Origin: Derxia lacustris
GTDB lineage: Bacteria > Pseudomonadota > Gammaproteobacteria > Burkholderiales > Burkholderiaceae_E
Assembly: GCF_002105195.1 (NCBI RefSeq)
Contig: NZ_MUHU01000010.1
Coordinates: 248,001 to 312,000, forward strand
Reading direction: 5' to 3'
DNA: 64,000 nt
Shown: positions 18,672-31,465 of the stretch, one piece after another
Numbering within the stretch: position 1 is the first letter of the stretch
Layout: every line of letters begins with the position of its first letter
Position numbers and translations under genes: made by a program
Notes under the pieces: model-generated
Databases searched by the model: none
What the model was told of the DNA's origin: nothing
The model's input: only the letters and a program-made list of their open reading frames with translations

Positions 18672-18711
18672 CCGCCGGTTGCGGCCGGGCAACGCAGGCG
18701 CTTGCTCCAGG

Positions 18712-21129
<2,418 letters not shown>

Positions 21130-21338
21130 TTGCCTTGCTCCAAGTCCCGCTTCCTCTTGCTGAACGCCTGTGTGCCGGCGCTTTCGTGAAATTTGTCGTG
21201 TGCCCGCCGCCTCAGATACCCGGCGCATCGCCCGGCGGTCTGCCCGGGATTTCCCGTTAACCACAGCTGTCTTGCGTTCCGACAGCCGCCGTGCGGGGCT
21301 TAGCATCGGCTTTCCAACAGCCTCCCACCCCGCCGCCC

Positions 21339-23129
21339 ATGCCGCCCGCCAACCCCGCTTCCCGCCTCGACGCCCTGCGCGCCCAACTCGCCGCCAGCGG
21401 CGTCGACGCCGTCATCATCCCCTCGGCCGATCCTCACCTGTCGGAATACCTGCCGGCGCACTGGCAGGGCCGCGCCTGGATGAGCGGCTTTACCGGGTCG
21501 ATGGGCACGGCGGCGGTCGGCGCCGACTTTGCCGGCCTGTGGGCCGACAGCCGCTACTGGGTCCAGGCCGAGGCCGAACTCGCCGGCAGCGGCTTTGCGC
21601 TGATGAAGATCGGTACCCCCGCCGACCCCGGCCACGGCGAATGGCTGGCCGCCACGCTGCCGGCCGGCACCACCGTGGCGGTCGACGGCGATGTGCTCGG
21701 CGTGGCCGCCGGCCGCCAGCTCGCCGGCCAGCTGGCGGCGCGCGGCATCGCCCTGCGCACCGACCTCGACCTGCTCGACCGCATCTGGCCCGACCGCCCG
21801 GCCCTGCCCGCCGCGCCGGTGTACGAGCACGCGCGCGCGCCGGTCAGCCGCGCCGCCAAGCTCGCCGACCTGCGCGCCGCCATGGCCCGCGAAGGCGCCG
21901 ACTGGCACTGGCTGTCCACCCTCGACGACATCGCCTGGCTGCTCAACCTGCGCGGCAGCGATGTGGAATTCAACCCCGTGTTCCTGGCCCATGCCCTCGT
22001 CGGCACCGAAGGCGCCACCCTGTTCGTGCAACCCGAAAAAGTCGACGCGGATCTCTCCGCGCGTCTGGCGGCCGACGGCGTCGCGCTGGCGCCCTACCAA
22101 GCGGCGCGCAGTGCGCTGGCCGCCCTGCCTGTCGACGCGCGCGTGCTGATCGATCCGCGTCGCCTGACTTACGGCTTCCGCCAGGCGATACCTGAGGGCG
22201 CGACCGTCATCGAGGCGATCAACCCGACCGTGTTCGCCAAGGCGCGCAAGACGCCGGCCGAAATCGAGCTGCTGCGCGACACCATGGCCGAGGACGGCGC
22301 CGCGCTGGCCGAGTTCATGGCCTGGTTCGACGGCGCGGTAAACCGCGAGCGCATCACCGAAATCACCATCGACGAGCGCGCCACCGCCGCCCGCGCGCGC
22401 CGGCCCGGCTACATCAGCCTGAGCTTTGCGACGATTGCCGGCTTCAACGCCAACGGCGCGATGCCGCATTACCGCGCGCTGCCCGAGTCGCATGCGGTCA
22501 TCGAGGGCGACGGGCTGCTGCTGATCGATTCAGGCGGGCAGTACACCGGCGGCACGACCGACATCACGCGGGTGCTGCCGGTGGGCAAGCCCAGCGCCGA
22601 GCAGAAGCGCGATTTCACGCTGGTGCTGAAGGGGCTGATCGCGCTGAGCCGGGCGCGCTTCCCCAAGGGCATCCGGGCGCCGATGCTGGATGCCATCGCG
22701 CGCGCGCCGATGTGGGCGGCGGGCGTGGATTACGGCCACGGCACCGGGCACGGCGTGGGCTGGTTTCTCAACGTGCATGAAGGGCCGCAGAGCATCAGCT
22801 TTCGCGGTGCGGCCGAGCCGCAGACGGCGATGCAGACCGGGATGCTCACGTCCATCGAGCCGGGGATTTACCGGCCGGGGAAGTGGGGCGTGCGGCTGGA
22901 GAACCTGGTGCTGTGCGCCGAGGCGGAGGCGACGGAGTTCGGGGAGTTCATGCGGTTCGAGACGGCGACGCTTTGCCCGCTCGACACCCGCTGCGTTGTG
23001 CGGGAGCTGCTGACCGATGAGGAGGTTGAGTGGCTCAACGGGTATCACGCGGAGGTGCGGGAGCGGGTCGGGCCGCTGGTGGAGGGAGCGGCGCGCGAGT
23101 GGCTGGAACGGCGGACGGTGGCGCTCTGA
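21339..23129 (+). CDS. Aminopeptidase P family (M24B) Xaa-Pro aminopeptidase, long form
   Basis: This dimetal peptidase removes N-terminal residues that precede proline. The 597-residue product has the three-domain layout of the long eukaryote-like aminopeptidase P: two creatinase-type N-terminal domains (about 1-300) and a C-terminal pita-bread domain. All five metal ligands are present: D397 (LLIDSGGQY), D408 (TTDITRV), H471 ([11 protein letters not shown]), E507 (TSIEPGIY) and E521 (VRLENL). ATG at 21339 is used rather than the upstream in-frame GTG at 21291, which would add a Pro-rich tail. No signal peptide is seen, so it is cytoplasmic. Confidence 0.92.
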   Translation: MPPANPASRLDALRAQLAASGVDAVIIPSADPHLSEYLPAHWQGRAWMSGFTGSMGTAAVGADFAGLWADSRYWVQAEAELAGSGFALMKIGTPADPGHGEWLAATLPAGTTVAVDGDVLGVAAGRQLAGQLAARGIALRTDLDLLDRIWPDRPALPAAPVYEHARAPVSRAAKLADLRAAMAREGADWHWLSTLDDIAWLLNLRGSDVEFNPVFLAHALVGTEGATLFVQPEKVDADLSARLAADGVALAPYQAARSALAALPVDARVLIDPRRLTYGFRQAIPEGATVIEAINPTVFAKARKTPAEIELLRDTMAEDGAALAEFMAWFDGAVNRERITEITIDERATAARARRPGYISLSFATIAGFNANGAMPHYRALPESHAVIEGDGLLLIDSGGQYTGGTTDITRVLPVGKPSAEQKRDFTLVLKGLIALSRARFPKGIRAPMLDAIARAPMWAAGVDYGHGTGHGVGWFLNVHEGPQSISFRGAAEPQTAMQTGMLTSIEPGIYRPGKWGVRLENLVLCAEAEATEFGEFMRFETATLCPLDTRCVVRELLTDEEVEWLNGYHAEVRERVGPLVEGAAREWLERRTVAL

Positions 23130-23236
23130 AACGACAGCCGGGAACGGCATCGGTCCGGGCGCAAACATGTCGCCGCCGGAGTGTGCGATTTTCGGGCGCG
23201 CTTGCTTCCAAGAACGACACCCCGAGAAAGAACGCC

Positions 23237-24439
23237 ATGTTCCGCATCCCGACCGGCCGTCCGGCCGCCCGTCTGCTCGCCGCCCTGCTGGCGACCGCCG
23301 CCTTCGGCGCCCACGCGGCGCCGGTGAACGTCCAGATCCTCAGCGCCACGGTGAAGGACCGGCGCATCGACGGCGCGACCGTGACCCTGCAGCGCAACGG
23401 CGAGCAATCGGTCTCCGGCGTGACCAATGCCCAGGGCCAGGTCGCGCTGACCTCCGCCTTCGCCGACGATGCCGGCGCGCTGCTCATCGTCAAGAAGGCC
23501 GGCTATTCCAACCTCGTCGTGAAGTGCCCCTGCGCCGACATGACCTACGCGATCAGCCCGGTCATGAACAACCTCGACGGACTGCGCGTGGTGCTCAACT
23601 GGGGCGCCCGACCGGAAGATCTCGACTCCCACGTCGTCTTTCCGGGCAATCACGTCTACTTCGAGAGCATGCGCGGTGCCGATGCCATGCTCGATGTCGA
23701 CGACACCGACGGCTTCGGGCCCGAGACCATCACGCTCAACCGCCGGCACGTGGGCGAGCGCTACGTGTACGCGGTACACGACTACACCGACCGCGCCGAC
23801 CCGCGCACCCCGCGCCTGTCGCGCAGCAGCGCCAAGGTCTTCGTCTATGTCGGCCAGACGCTGGTCAAGACCTACTACGTGCCGCTGCAGCAGACCGGCA
23901 ACCTGTGGATCGTCTTCGCGATCACGCCCGAGGGCGAGATCCAGGACCTGAACCGGATCACCTCGGTCGTCAGCGAACGGCGCCTGCAAGGCCCCGAGTT
24001 CCAGGGCGTGATGGACGCGCCGGCCTCGACCGCGCCCGCCGCCACCGGCACCGACGGCAGCGCGGACGCGCAAGCCCTCAACAGCCGCGGCGAGACGGCC
24101 TACCGCGCCGGCAACCTCGACGAGGCGATCACGCTCTACCAGCAGGCCATCGAGATCGACGCCAGCTACGGTCAGGCGTACAGCAACCTCGGGCTCGCCT
24201 TCCAGAAGGCCGGCCGCGTCGCCGAGGCGATGTGGGCGAACCGCAAGGCCATCGCGCTCGCCGACGGCCCGACCGCCGCGCGCGTGCGCGCCAGTTCGCG
24301 CTACAACAACGGCCGCATCTACGAGGACGCCGGCCAGTGGGACGACGCCGCGCGGGAATACCGCGCCGCCCGGGCCGAGGCCGCCAATCCGGTCTACGAC
24401 AAGGCGATCGAGCGCATGCGGCAGAAGGGCGCGCGGTGA
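23237..24439 (+). CDS. YfaP-like (DUF2135) secreted protein with C-terminal TPRs
   Basis: The 400-residue protein has a signal peptide (RLLAALLATAAFGAHA). A carboxypeptidase-regulatory/Ig-like domain follows (about 25-95, ATVKDRRIDGATVTLQRNGE). Next is a DUF2135/YfaP domain (about 115-245) with RVVLNWGARPEDLDSHVVFPG and DVDDTDGFGPETITL. TPR repeats end the protein (about 275-395, LNSRGETAYRAGNLDEAITLYQQAIEIDASYGQAYSNLGLAF). YfaP in E. coli belongs to an alpha-macroglobulin-like locus, but no such gene is seen here. The stop overlaps the GTG start of the deacetylase (GTGA), so the two should act together in the envelope. Confidence 0.82.
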   Translation: MFRIPTGRPAARLLAALLATAAFGAHAAPVNVQILSATVKDRRIDGATVTLQRNGEQSVSGVTNAQGQVALTSAFADDAGALLIVKKAGYSNLVVKCPCADMTYAISPVMNNLDGLRVVLNWGARPEDLDSHVVFPGNHVYFESMRGADAMLDVDDTDGFGPETITLNRRHVGERYVYAVHDYTDRADPRTPRLSRSSAKVFVYVGQTLVKTYYVPLQQTGNLWIVFAITPEGEIQDLNRITSVVSERRLQGPEFQGVMDAPASTAPAATGTDGSADAQALNSRGETAYRAGNLDEAITLYQQAIEIDASYGQAYSNLGLAFQKAGRVAEAMWANRKAIALADGPTAARVRASSRYNNGRIYEDAGQWDDAAREYRAARAEAANPVYDKAIERMRQKGAR

Positions 24440-25593
24440 AGTCGGCGCTCGTGCTCACGGCCGCGCTGGCGCTCGGCGCGACGCTGGTTTCGGCGCCCGC
24501 GCGCGCCGCCGGCCCCGCCGCCGTCGCCCAGGTCGATCCGTCGCTCTGGACCGAGGCGATCGACCGCCGCCCCGGCTTCGACAAGGCATCGCGCGCGGCG
24601 CTGCTGGTGTATGTCGGCGCGCTCGACGAACTGCGGCGCCTGCCCGACGCCGACATGACGGCCGCGTTCGGCGTCAAGAGCCTGAACCGCGCCTCGGTCG
24701 AGCGCTGGGCCGCGCGGGAAACCGACCTGGCGCTCGCCAACTACCGCGCGGCCTCGATCGACTGCGCCCGCTACGCCGCCGACTGGACCTGCCTCGACGC
24801 GGTACCGGCCTCCGCCTCGGCCCTGACCTCGGCCGCGACCGCCTGGGCCGCGCGCCTGCCGGCCGGGCAGGCCGCGTGGCACGCCAATCTCGCGGCCTTC
24901 GCGCGCACCTATGTGGCCGAGCAGATGCGCCTCGCCGCGCTGTTCCCGAAGACGACGAGCGAGATCGACCGCTTCAACGACGGCGAATGGAATGGCGATG
25001 CCCTGCCCGACACGCGCTTCCTGCTCAGCTTCGACGACGGCCCGTCGGCGCCCGGCGGCAGCACCGACGACACGCTGCGCATGCTCGCGACGGCGCGGCG
25101 CAGCGGGGTCTTCTTCCTGCTGGGCGGCAACCTGCAGGCACGGGTGGCGCGCGGCGGCGCCGACGCGCTGGCGGCCGCCTATCGCGGCCAGTGCGTGGCA
25201 TCGCACGGCTGGGAGCACCAGTCGCACCAGCGCTGGGACGCCTGGCAGGACTCGGTCACGCGCACCCAGGCGCTGCTGCGCACGACCTTTCCCGAGGCGA
25301 TGGTGGCGCCGTGGTTCCGCCCGCCCTATGGCCAGCGCACGGCCGACAGCGGCGCCTTCTTCCGCGAACAGGGCCTGCGGGTGGCGCTGTGGAACATCGA
25401 CTCGCAGGACTGGAACGCACGCGTCTCGGCCAATGACGTGACGGGGCGGATCGTCACGCTGATGCTCATCAAGCGGCGCGGCGTGCTGCTGTTCCACGAC
25501 GTGCATCCCAAGGCGCAGGTGGCGCTGCCGGTCGTGTTCGCGCGGGTGGGAACAGCCGTGGAGTGGCAGGAATGCCGGGAGGCGCCGCTCTAG
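24436..25593 (+). CDS. Secreted polysaccharide deacetylase (NodB family, CE4)
   Basis: This enzyme is predicted to remove N-acetyl or O-acetyl groups from an envelope or exported polysaccharide. The 385-residue product has a signal peptide (LTAALALGATLVSAPARA), a helical domain of about 150 residues, then the NodB fold with all five CE4 motifs: LSFDDGPS (D200, D201), SHGWEHQSH (H257, H261), RPPYG (295-299), NIDSQDW and LLFHDVH. The start is GTG, coupled to the YfaP-like gene. The N-terminal helical domain is not assigned. The substrate could be peptidoglycan, chitin-like or an exopolysaccharide. Confidence 0.88.
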   Translation: MKSALVLTAALALGATLVSAPARAAGPAAVAQVDPSLWTEAIDRRPGFDKASRAALLVYVGALDELRRLPDADMTAAFGVKSLNRASVERWAARETDLALANYRAASIDCARYAADWTCLDAVPASASALTSAATAWAARLPAGQAAWHANLAAFARTYVAEQMRLAALFPKTTSEIDRFNDGEWNGDALPDTRFLLSFDDGPSAPGGSTDDTLRMLATARRSGVFFLLGGNLQARVARGGADALAAAYRGQCVASHGWEHQSHQRWDAWQDSVTRTQALLRTTFPEAMVAPWFRPPYGQRTADSGAFFREQGLRVALWNIDSQDWNARVSANDVTGRIVTLMLIKRRGVLLFHDVHPKAQVALPVVFARVGTAVEWQECREAPL

Positions 25594-25606
25594 ACGGGTT
25601 CGGGCC

Positions 25607-26230
25607 TCAGCCCCGCCGCCAGAGCACGCAGCGGTTGTTCGCCGGCATCGCCCGATCCTCGACCAGCGCGAAGCCGGCCTTCGCGGCCAGCGCATCCACC
25701 GCCTCGAAATCGCGGATGCCCATGTGCGCGCCCCGGTTCTTGAGCCACACGTCGAACTGCGCGTTGCTCTCGCTCGTGAACTGTCCGCCGTAGTTGAACG
25801 GCCCGTACACGACGAGCCTGGCGTCGGCGGCGGCGAGCGCGGGCAGCGCGGCGAAGAAGGCTTCCACCTCGGGCCAGCCCATGATGTGCAGCGTGTTGGC
25901 GCTGAACACCGCGTCGAAGCGCCCGCCCGCGAGCGCGGCGGGCAGGCCGGTGGCCACGTCCCACTCGACCGGGGCCGGCGCGTTGGCCAGCGCCGCCTCG
26001 TCGAGCCACAGCCGCAGGCCCGGCAGCTCGCTCGCGCGTTCGCTCGCCTGCCAGGTCAGATGCGGCAACCCGGCCGCGAAGAACACCGCATGCTGGCCCG
26101 TGCCCGCGCCCATCTCCAGCACCGCCTTGCGGTCGGCGAAATGTTCGGCGAGCACGGCGAGGATGACCTCGCGGTTGCGGTCGCAGGACGGGGCGTAGGG
26201 CTTGTCGACGGGAGGGTTGTTGTCTGCCAT
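25607..26230 (-). CDS. DUF938 family SAM-dependent methyltransferase-like protein
   Basis: The 207-residue cytoplasmic protein has a Rossmann SAM-binding motif (VLEMGAGTGQHAVFFAAGLPHLTWQASE) and the DUF938 signatures KPYAPSCDRNREVI near the N-terminus and SANTLHIMGWPEVEAFF and YGPFNYGGQFTSESNAQFD further on. The substrate is unknown for the family. ATG at 26230 begins MADNNPPVDKPYAPS; longer frames add a stretch unlike the family. It is convergent with the deacetylase (13-bp gap). Confidence 0.87.
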   Translation of the reverse strand: MADNNPPVDKPYAPSCDRNREVILAVLAEHFADRKAVLEMGAGTGQHAVFFAAGLPHLTWQASERASELPGLRLWLDEAALANAPAPVEWDVATGLPAALAGGRFDAVFSANTLHIMGWPEVEAFFAALPALAAADARLVVYGPFNYGGQFTSESNAQFDVWLKNRGAHMGIRDFEAVDALAAKAGFALVEDRAMPANNRCVLWRRG

Positions 26231-26300
26231 GGCTGCAAGCCTTTGCAATGCCGCGCGGCGCGCCGCCGCCCTCGGCCGCGATACCCGCCGCGCTGGCGGT

Positions 26301-26594
26301 TTACGACAGCCGCGACACGAAATCCGCCGCGACGCGCAATTCACGCAAGGGTCGCACCACGCGGATCGACTCCTCGTACAGCGGATGCGCCTTGAAGCGC
26401 GCCAGCGCCGCCTCGTCGTCGAACTCGCCGTACACGACCACCTCGACCTCGTTGCCGATCTGGTCGATGCGCGCGCAGGGCTGGACCTCGAAGAAGCGCG
26501 CGTCGGGAATCTGCTCCAGCAGGCGCAGGCCGTCGAGGATGGTGGGGAGATCGCCCTTGTCGCGGGCGGAGAAGAAGACGATGTGCCGAATCAT
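26301..26594 (-). CDS. Dabb (stress-responsive A/B barrel) domain protein
   Basis: The 97-residue protein is a single ferredoxin-like Dabb domain: IRHIVFFSARDKGDLPTILDGLRLLEQIP, then VEVVVYGEFDDEAALARFKAHPLYEESIRVVRPL. Dabb proteins form dimeric barrels; some are stress-induced or act in small-molecule catabolism. It precedes the DUF938 gene on the same strand (70-bp gap). Confidence 0.87.
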   Translation of the reverse strand: MIRHIVFFSARDKGDLPTILDGLRLLEQIPDARFFEVQPCARIDQIGNEVEVVVYGEFDDEAALARFKAHPLYEESIRVVRPLRELRVAADFVSRLS

Positions 26595-26665
26595 GCGGAG
26601 GGAATGCCGGTTCTGAGTGGCGCGGAGGTTAACCGACAGCGCGGGTGGCCGTCGCAACCTCACGA

Positions 26666-26890
26666 GGCGGGCGGTGGGGCGGGGGCGATCCGGGGCATGG
26701 GCGGTCCTGCCGGGCGGGCGTGACGGGCGTCGGCGAGCGGCGCAGCCGCTCAGGTCCGCATGTCTGAAGGTCGCGCAAGCGACCTGAGTTGGCGGACCGG
26801 CCGACGCCCGTCGCGCCCGCCCGGGAACCCTTGCGCGCAGCGCAAGGGCAGGCCCGCTTGCCCCGGATCGCCCCCGCCCCACCGCCCGCC
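26666..26890. repeat. Long branched palindrome, copy 1
   Basis: A 225-nt element between divergent genes. The outer arms (26666-26695, 26861-26890) are a perfect 30-bp inverted repeat. The inner arms (26711-26734, 26800-26823) pair over 24 bp with one mismatch. Inside them are a 7-bp hairpin with GCA loop (26735-26751) and a 7-bp stem (26753-26759/26792-26798) enclosing a 7-bp hairpin with a GCAA loop (26768-26785). A 9-bp hairpin with GCA loop (26828-26848) sits between the inner and outer right arms. No open frame or transposase is present. Compare 47892-48111. Confidence 0.85.
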
Positions 26891-26979
26891 GCTGCCAGCC
26901 AAACAGCCGATCAAAAGGTCAGACCACGCACGCAACAAAGCCCGGCTAGCATCACAGTCCCCCACCAGGAGACACACGC

Positions 26980-27621
<642 letters not shown>

Positions 27622-27651
27622 AGCAGCTCGACCGGCACAGAGCGGGCGGCA

Positions 27652-28275
27652 TCACGCCGCCCGATACCGCCCCGGCTTGTGATTGATCGCGATGAACACA
27701 TTCATCGCCACCGACCCCAGCAGCGAGTACGCCACCCGCTCCGGCTCGATCACGAAAACCGCCGCCAGCATGATGACCGCGTCGATCGCGAGCTGAACCC
27801 GCCCGGCGCTCAGCCCCAGTGCCTCCTGCGCGTACAGCGAGGTCACCGTCACCCCGCCCAGGCTCGCCCGATGCCGCGCCAGAAACAGGCAGCCCGCGCC
27901 CAGCAGCAGCCCGCCAGCGAGCGCCGAATAGGCCGGATGCAACTCCTCGAAGCGCACGAACTGCGGCGACACCGCCATCGCGCCCGACAGCAGCGCCACG
28001 GCGGCAAAGGTCTTGAGCGTGAACTCGCGCCCCATCAGCCGCCACGCCAGCCACCAGAACGGCAGGTTGATGACGAAGAACAGCCCGCCCGGATCGCGCC
28101 CGGTGGCGTAGTGCAGCAGGAAGGCGATGCCGGCGGTGCCGCCCGACAGCAGCCCGGCCTGCCGGAACAGCAGCAGCCCGAGCGACACGAACAGCACGCC
28201 GGTGAAGATGGCCTGGGCATCGTCGAGCGCGGTATGGCGCTGGAACACCGGCACGGCGGTTTGGGGAACGGACAT
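27652..28275 (-). CDS. YitT family membrane protein
   Basis: The 207-residue integral membrane protein has about five or six helices (AIFTGVLFVSLGLLLFRQAG, GLFFVINLPFWWLAW, FAAVALLSGAMAVS, LAGGLLLGAGCLFLA, VQLAIDAVIMLAAVFVI). The YitT/DUF161 hallmark GLLSGGTAGIAFLLHYATG is in the first hairpin. The function of the family is unknown; transport is often assumed. The start is ATG 28275 (MSVPQTAV). An 8-bp GC hairpin (27643-27650/27656-27663) overlaps its 3' end and that of the convergent hydrolase gene, without a T-run. Confidence 0.85.
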   Translation of the reverse strand: MSVPQTAVPVFQRHTALDDAQAIFTGVLFVSLGLLLFRQAGLLSGGTAGIAFLLHYATGRDPGGLFFVINLPFWWLAWRLMGREFTLKTFAAVALLSGAMAVSPQFVRFEELHPAYSALAGGLLLGAGCLFLARHRASLGGVTVTSLYAQEALGLSAGRVQLAIDAVIMLAAVFVIEPERVAYSLLGSVAMNVFIAINHKPGRYRAA

Positions 28276-28396
28276 GGTCTGCCCTCGCGAGAGTGGGCCG
28301 GCGCTGCCTCGTGAGCGCGCCGGCGGCAAGTTCACCGCGCAATTCGCGGCAGCTGCGGGCGAGCATGGTTTGCGCCAGCCCGCGCCGCCAGCCGCT

Positions 28397-29950
28397 TCAC
28401 ACCCTGAAAAACCCGGCCGTCGCCAGCAGATGCGCCGCCTGTTCCTGCATCGACTGGGTCGCGGCCGAGGTCTGTTCCACCAGCGCGGCGTTCTGCTGGG
28501 TGTGGGTGTCCATCTGGGCCACGGCCGAGTTGATCTGGCCGATGTTGCCGGCCTGGTCGCGGCTCGCGGCCGAAATCTCGTTGACGATGTCGGCCACGCG
28601 CTGGATCGACGTGACGATGTCGGTCATGGTCTGGCCGGCGCGGTCGACCAGCGCGCTGCCCTCTTCCACCCGCTCGGCCGAGCTGGCGATGAGCTGCTTG
28701 ATTTCGCGCGCGGCGGTGGCGCTGCGCTGGGCCAGCATGCGCACCTCGCTGGCCACCACGGCAAAGCCCTTGCCCTGCTCGCCGGCGCGCGCCGCCTCGA
28801 CGGCGGCATTGAGCGCGAGCAGATTGGTCTGGAACGCGATGTCGTCGATCACGCCGACGATCTTGGCAATCTGCTGCGAGCTGGCCGCGATGTCGCCCAT
28901 GGTGGCGACGACCTTTTCCATCATCTCGCCGCCCTGGGCCGCAATGCCGCTGGCGCTCATGGCCAGCTGATTGGCCTGGCTGGCGTTGTCGGCGGTCTGC
29001 TTGACGGTGCTGCTGAACACGTCGATGGACGCCGAGGTTTCCTCCAGCGTGGAGGCCTGCGATTCGGTGCGCGACGACAGCTCCAGCGTGCCGGCCGACA
29101 CCTGGGCCGACGAGGTGGCCACCGCATCGGCGCCGCTCGACACCACGCCGCACACCTCGGCGGTCTTGCGCCGCATGGTTTCCAGCGAGCCGACCAGGGC
29201 GGCGACTTCATCGCGGCCTTCGGGCACGAAGGGGCGCGTGAGGTCGCCGGCGGCCATCGCGTCGCTGGCGGCGAGCGCGCGGTCGAGCGGGCCGGTCACG
29301 CTGCGCGCGATCACCACGCCGGCCGCGACGCCGCCGCCGAGGCCCAGCAGGATCAGCAGCGCCAGCCGTTGCAGCGCGGTGGAGAGCTGGGCATCGCTCG
29401 CGGCCTTGATGGCATCGGCGGCGCGCAGCTTGGTCTGCACCAGGCTGGCCGACAGCTCGGCCGCCTCGGCCACCAACGGCGCAATGTCGTTGGCCAGATG
29501 GCTGGCGGCGCGCCGGTCGCCGGCGCGCAGCTCGGCCTCGATGGCGGTCACGGCGGCATCGGCGCGGGCTTGCAGCGCCACCAACCGGTCGAGCTGGTCG
29601 CGCTCGCCGGCGTCGAACAGCGGCGCCAGCTGGCCGACCCGGTTGCGCGCCTCGTCGAGCGCATGACGCGCCTCGACCAGATGGCGGTCGATGGCGGCGG
29701 TGTCGGCCGCGGCCGCGCCGCTGCGCGCCACCGCATGCCCGAGCGCCGAATCGGCGCGCAGATCGAGCATGGCGATGCCCTGGGCCGCCGCCAGCCCGGC
29801 CAGTTCGCGGTCGTGCAGCCGCTCGCCGTTGCCGGCAATGCGGTGCATGTCGTAGAGCCCGCTCAGACCGATACCCGCGCCGCCGCAGGCACCGATCACG
29901 AATGCGGCCACCAGCCGCGGCCCCACTTTCCACTGCGTCAACCACTTCAT
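28397..29950 (-). CDS. Methyl-accepting chemotaxis protein
   Basis: A 517-residue transmembrane chemoreceptor. TM1 is near 12-32 ([20 protein letters not shown]), followed by a four-helix-bundle periplasmic domain of about 155 residues, TM2 near 190-210 ([20 protein letters not shown]) and HAMP ([26 protein letters not shown]). The signalling domain has the conserved hairpin [47 protein letters not shown]. It ends TAGFFRV, without the NWETF pentapeptide for CheR/CheB tethering. The ligand is unknown. No chemotaxis genes are nearby. Confidence 0.93.
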   Translation of the reverse strand: MKWLTQWKVGPRLVAAFVIGACGGAGIGLSGLYDMHRIAGNGERLHDRELAGLAAAQGIAMLDLRADSALGHAVARSGAAAADTAAIDRHLVEARHALDEARNRVGQLAPLFDAGERDQLDRLVALQARADAAVTAIEAELRAGDRRAASHLANDIAPLVAEAAELSASLVQTKLRAADAIKAASDAQLSTALQRLALLILLGLGGGVAAGVVIARSVTGPLDRALAASDAMAAGDLTRPFVPEGRDEVAALVGSLETMRRKTAEVCGVVSSGADAVATSSAQVSAGTLELSSRTESQASTLEETSASIDVFSSTVKQTADNASQANQLAMSASGIAAQGGEMMEKVVATMGDIAASSQQIAKIVGVIDDIAFQTNLLALNAAVEAARAGEQGKGFAVVASEVRMLAQRSATAAREIKQLIASSAERVEEGSALVDRAGQTMTDIVTSIQRVADIVNEISAASRDQAGNIGQINSAVAQMDTHTQQNAALVEQTSAATQSMQEQAAHLLATAGFFRV

Positions 29951-30223
29951 TACTGCCAGCTCCCTGGATCTGCTTACGCGGGCGAATGCTCGCTTGCCCA
30001 GCGAGGCTAGCGGAGCGTCCGCGCCGCGTTCGGCGGAACAGGCGGCTCAAGCCTGCCGTGTTCGGTCAGTTGGCGGCCAAATGCGTCATTCGCATGGTGG
30101 AATACCGGCGGATCGAGGTCTTTGGTTATTACCTGACGATATGCATCCGCCCTGTCCACGGCGTGGGCATTTGCCGGACACTGCCTCGCCTGAACGCCCA
30201 ACCCAACACGGAGTGAAGAAGAG

Positions 30224-31138
30224 ATGAAAGCGCAAAACGTCCTCGAAACCATCGGCCGCACGCCGCACATCCGCATCAACCGCCTGTTTGGCGATGCCCA
30301 GGTCTGGGTCAAGTCCGAGCGCGGCAATCCCGGCGGCTCGATCAAGGACCGCATCGCGCTGGCGATGATCGAAGCGGCCGAGGCCAGCGGCGAACTCAAG
30401 CCGGGCGCCACCATCATTGAGCCCACCTCGGGCAATACCGGCGTGGGTCTGGCGCTGGTCGCGGCGGTCAAGGGCTACAAGCTCATCCTGGTGATGCCGG
30501 AAAGCATGTCGATCGAACGCCGCCGGCTGATGCTGGCCTACGGCGCCAGCTTCGACCTGACGCCGAAGGAAAAGGGCATGAAGGGCGCCATCGCGCGCGC
30601 CGCCGAGCTGGCCGAGCAGACGCCCGGCGCCTGGGTGCCGCAGCAGTTCGAGAACCCGGCCAACATCGATGTGCATGTCAAGACCACGGCCGAGGAAATC
30701 CTCGCCGACTTCCCCGAGGGCCTGGATGTGCTCATCACCGGCGTCGGCACCGGCGGCCACATCACCGGCTGCGCCCAGGTGCTCAAGGCCAAGTGGCCCG
30801 GCCTCAAGGTGTTTGCGGTCGAGCCGGCCGCGTCGCCGGTGATCTCCGGCGGCAGCCCGGCGCCCCACCCCATCCAGGGCATCGGCGCCGGCTTCATCCC
30901 CAAGAACCTGCACACCGATCTGCTCGACGGCGTGATCCAGGTGCAAGCCGAGGACGCCAAGGAATACGCGCGCCGCTCGGCCCGCGAGGAAGGTCTGCTG
31001 GTCGGCATTTCGAGCGGCGCCACGCTGGCCGCGATCGCGCAGAAGCTGGCCGAGCTGCCGGCCGGCAGCAAGGTGCTCGGCTTCAACTACGACACCGGCG
31101 AGCGCTATCTGTCGGTCGACGGCTTCCTGCCGGCCTGA
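30224..31138 (+). CDS. cysK: Cysteine synthase A (O-acetylserine sulfhydrylase)
   Basis: This PLP enzyme makes cysteine from O-acetylserine and sulfide. The 304-residue product has the PLP lysine in [11 protein letters not shown] (K41), the TSGNTG loop (68-73), the phosphate-binding [10 protein letters not shown] and the C-terminal [16 protein letters not shown]. The length and motifs match CysK/CysM. The product ends [10 protein letters not shown], closer to CysK (YLST). CysM activity cannot be excluded. GAAGAAGAG lies before the ATG. The 273-bp divergent region to the chemoreceptor gene holds its promoter. Confidence 0.92.
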   Translation: MKAQNVLETIGRTPHIRINRLFGDAQVWVKSERGNPGGSIKDRIALAMIEAAEASGELKPGATIIEPTSGNTGVGLALVAAVKGYKLILVMPESMSIERRRLMLAYGASFDLTPKEKGMKGAIARAAELAEQTPGAWVPQQFENPANIDVHVKTTAEEILADFPEGLDVLITGVGTGGHITGCAQVLKAKWPGLKVFAVEPAASPVISGGSPAPHPIQGIGAGFIPKNLHTDLLDGVIQVQAEDAKEYARRSAREEGLLVGISSGATLAAIAQKLAELPAGSKVLGFNYDTGERYLSVDGFLPA

Positions 31139-31465
31139 GGCAGTTTCGGGCGCGCCTGCAACGGGCGCGCCTGCCAGTGCGCAGGCTGCCGTCGCCCGCC
31201 CCGGGCTGTCGGCAGCCGCGCCCGGCGCACCGGCATCGGCCGGCGATCGCGCCACCGCAATTCCCCTCGCTGCAATTCGCGCTTGATATGGATTGGCGTA
31301 TTTCGCCATTCCTGTCGCAAAAACGGCATTGCCATCGCGATGCCTTCAATTCGCTTATTTATATTTCGTTGCTGAAACCTTGCGGCCGGCCTGGCCAATA
31401 GGCCAATTTGGTCCGCATTTCATTGCCGCCCATCCATCGCATCGATTTTCATCGGGAATAGATTC
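31139..31465. other. Intergenic leader before the RTX gene
   Basis: The first part has two direct copies of a 13-mer containing GGCGCGCC (31147-31159, 31162-31174). From about 31255 the sequence becomes much more AT-rich than its surroundings, including TTATTTATATTT near 31356-31367, and carries the RTX gene promoter and translation start. No clear -35/-10 pair with normal spacing was found, and no gene was recognised. Confidence 0.5.

Noticed and set aside
26666-26890. Palindrome as an insertion sequence or CRISPR repeat
   Set aside because: No transposase, no target duplication seen, no repeat-spacer pattern; the arms are nested rather than tandem.
27643-27663. 8-bp GC hairpin at the yitT/hydrolase junction as a terminator
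   Set aside because: It lies inside the end of the yitT coding sequence and has no T-run on either strand; kept only as a remark.
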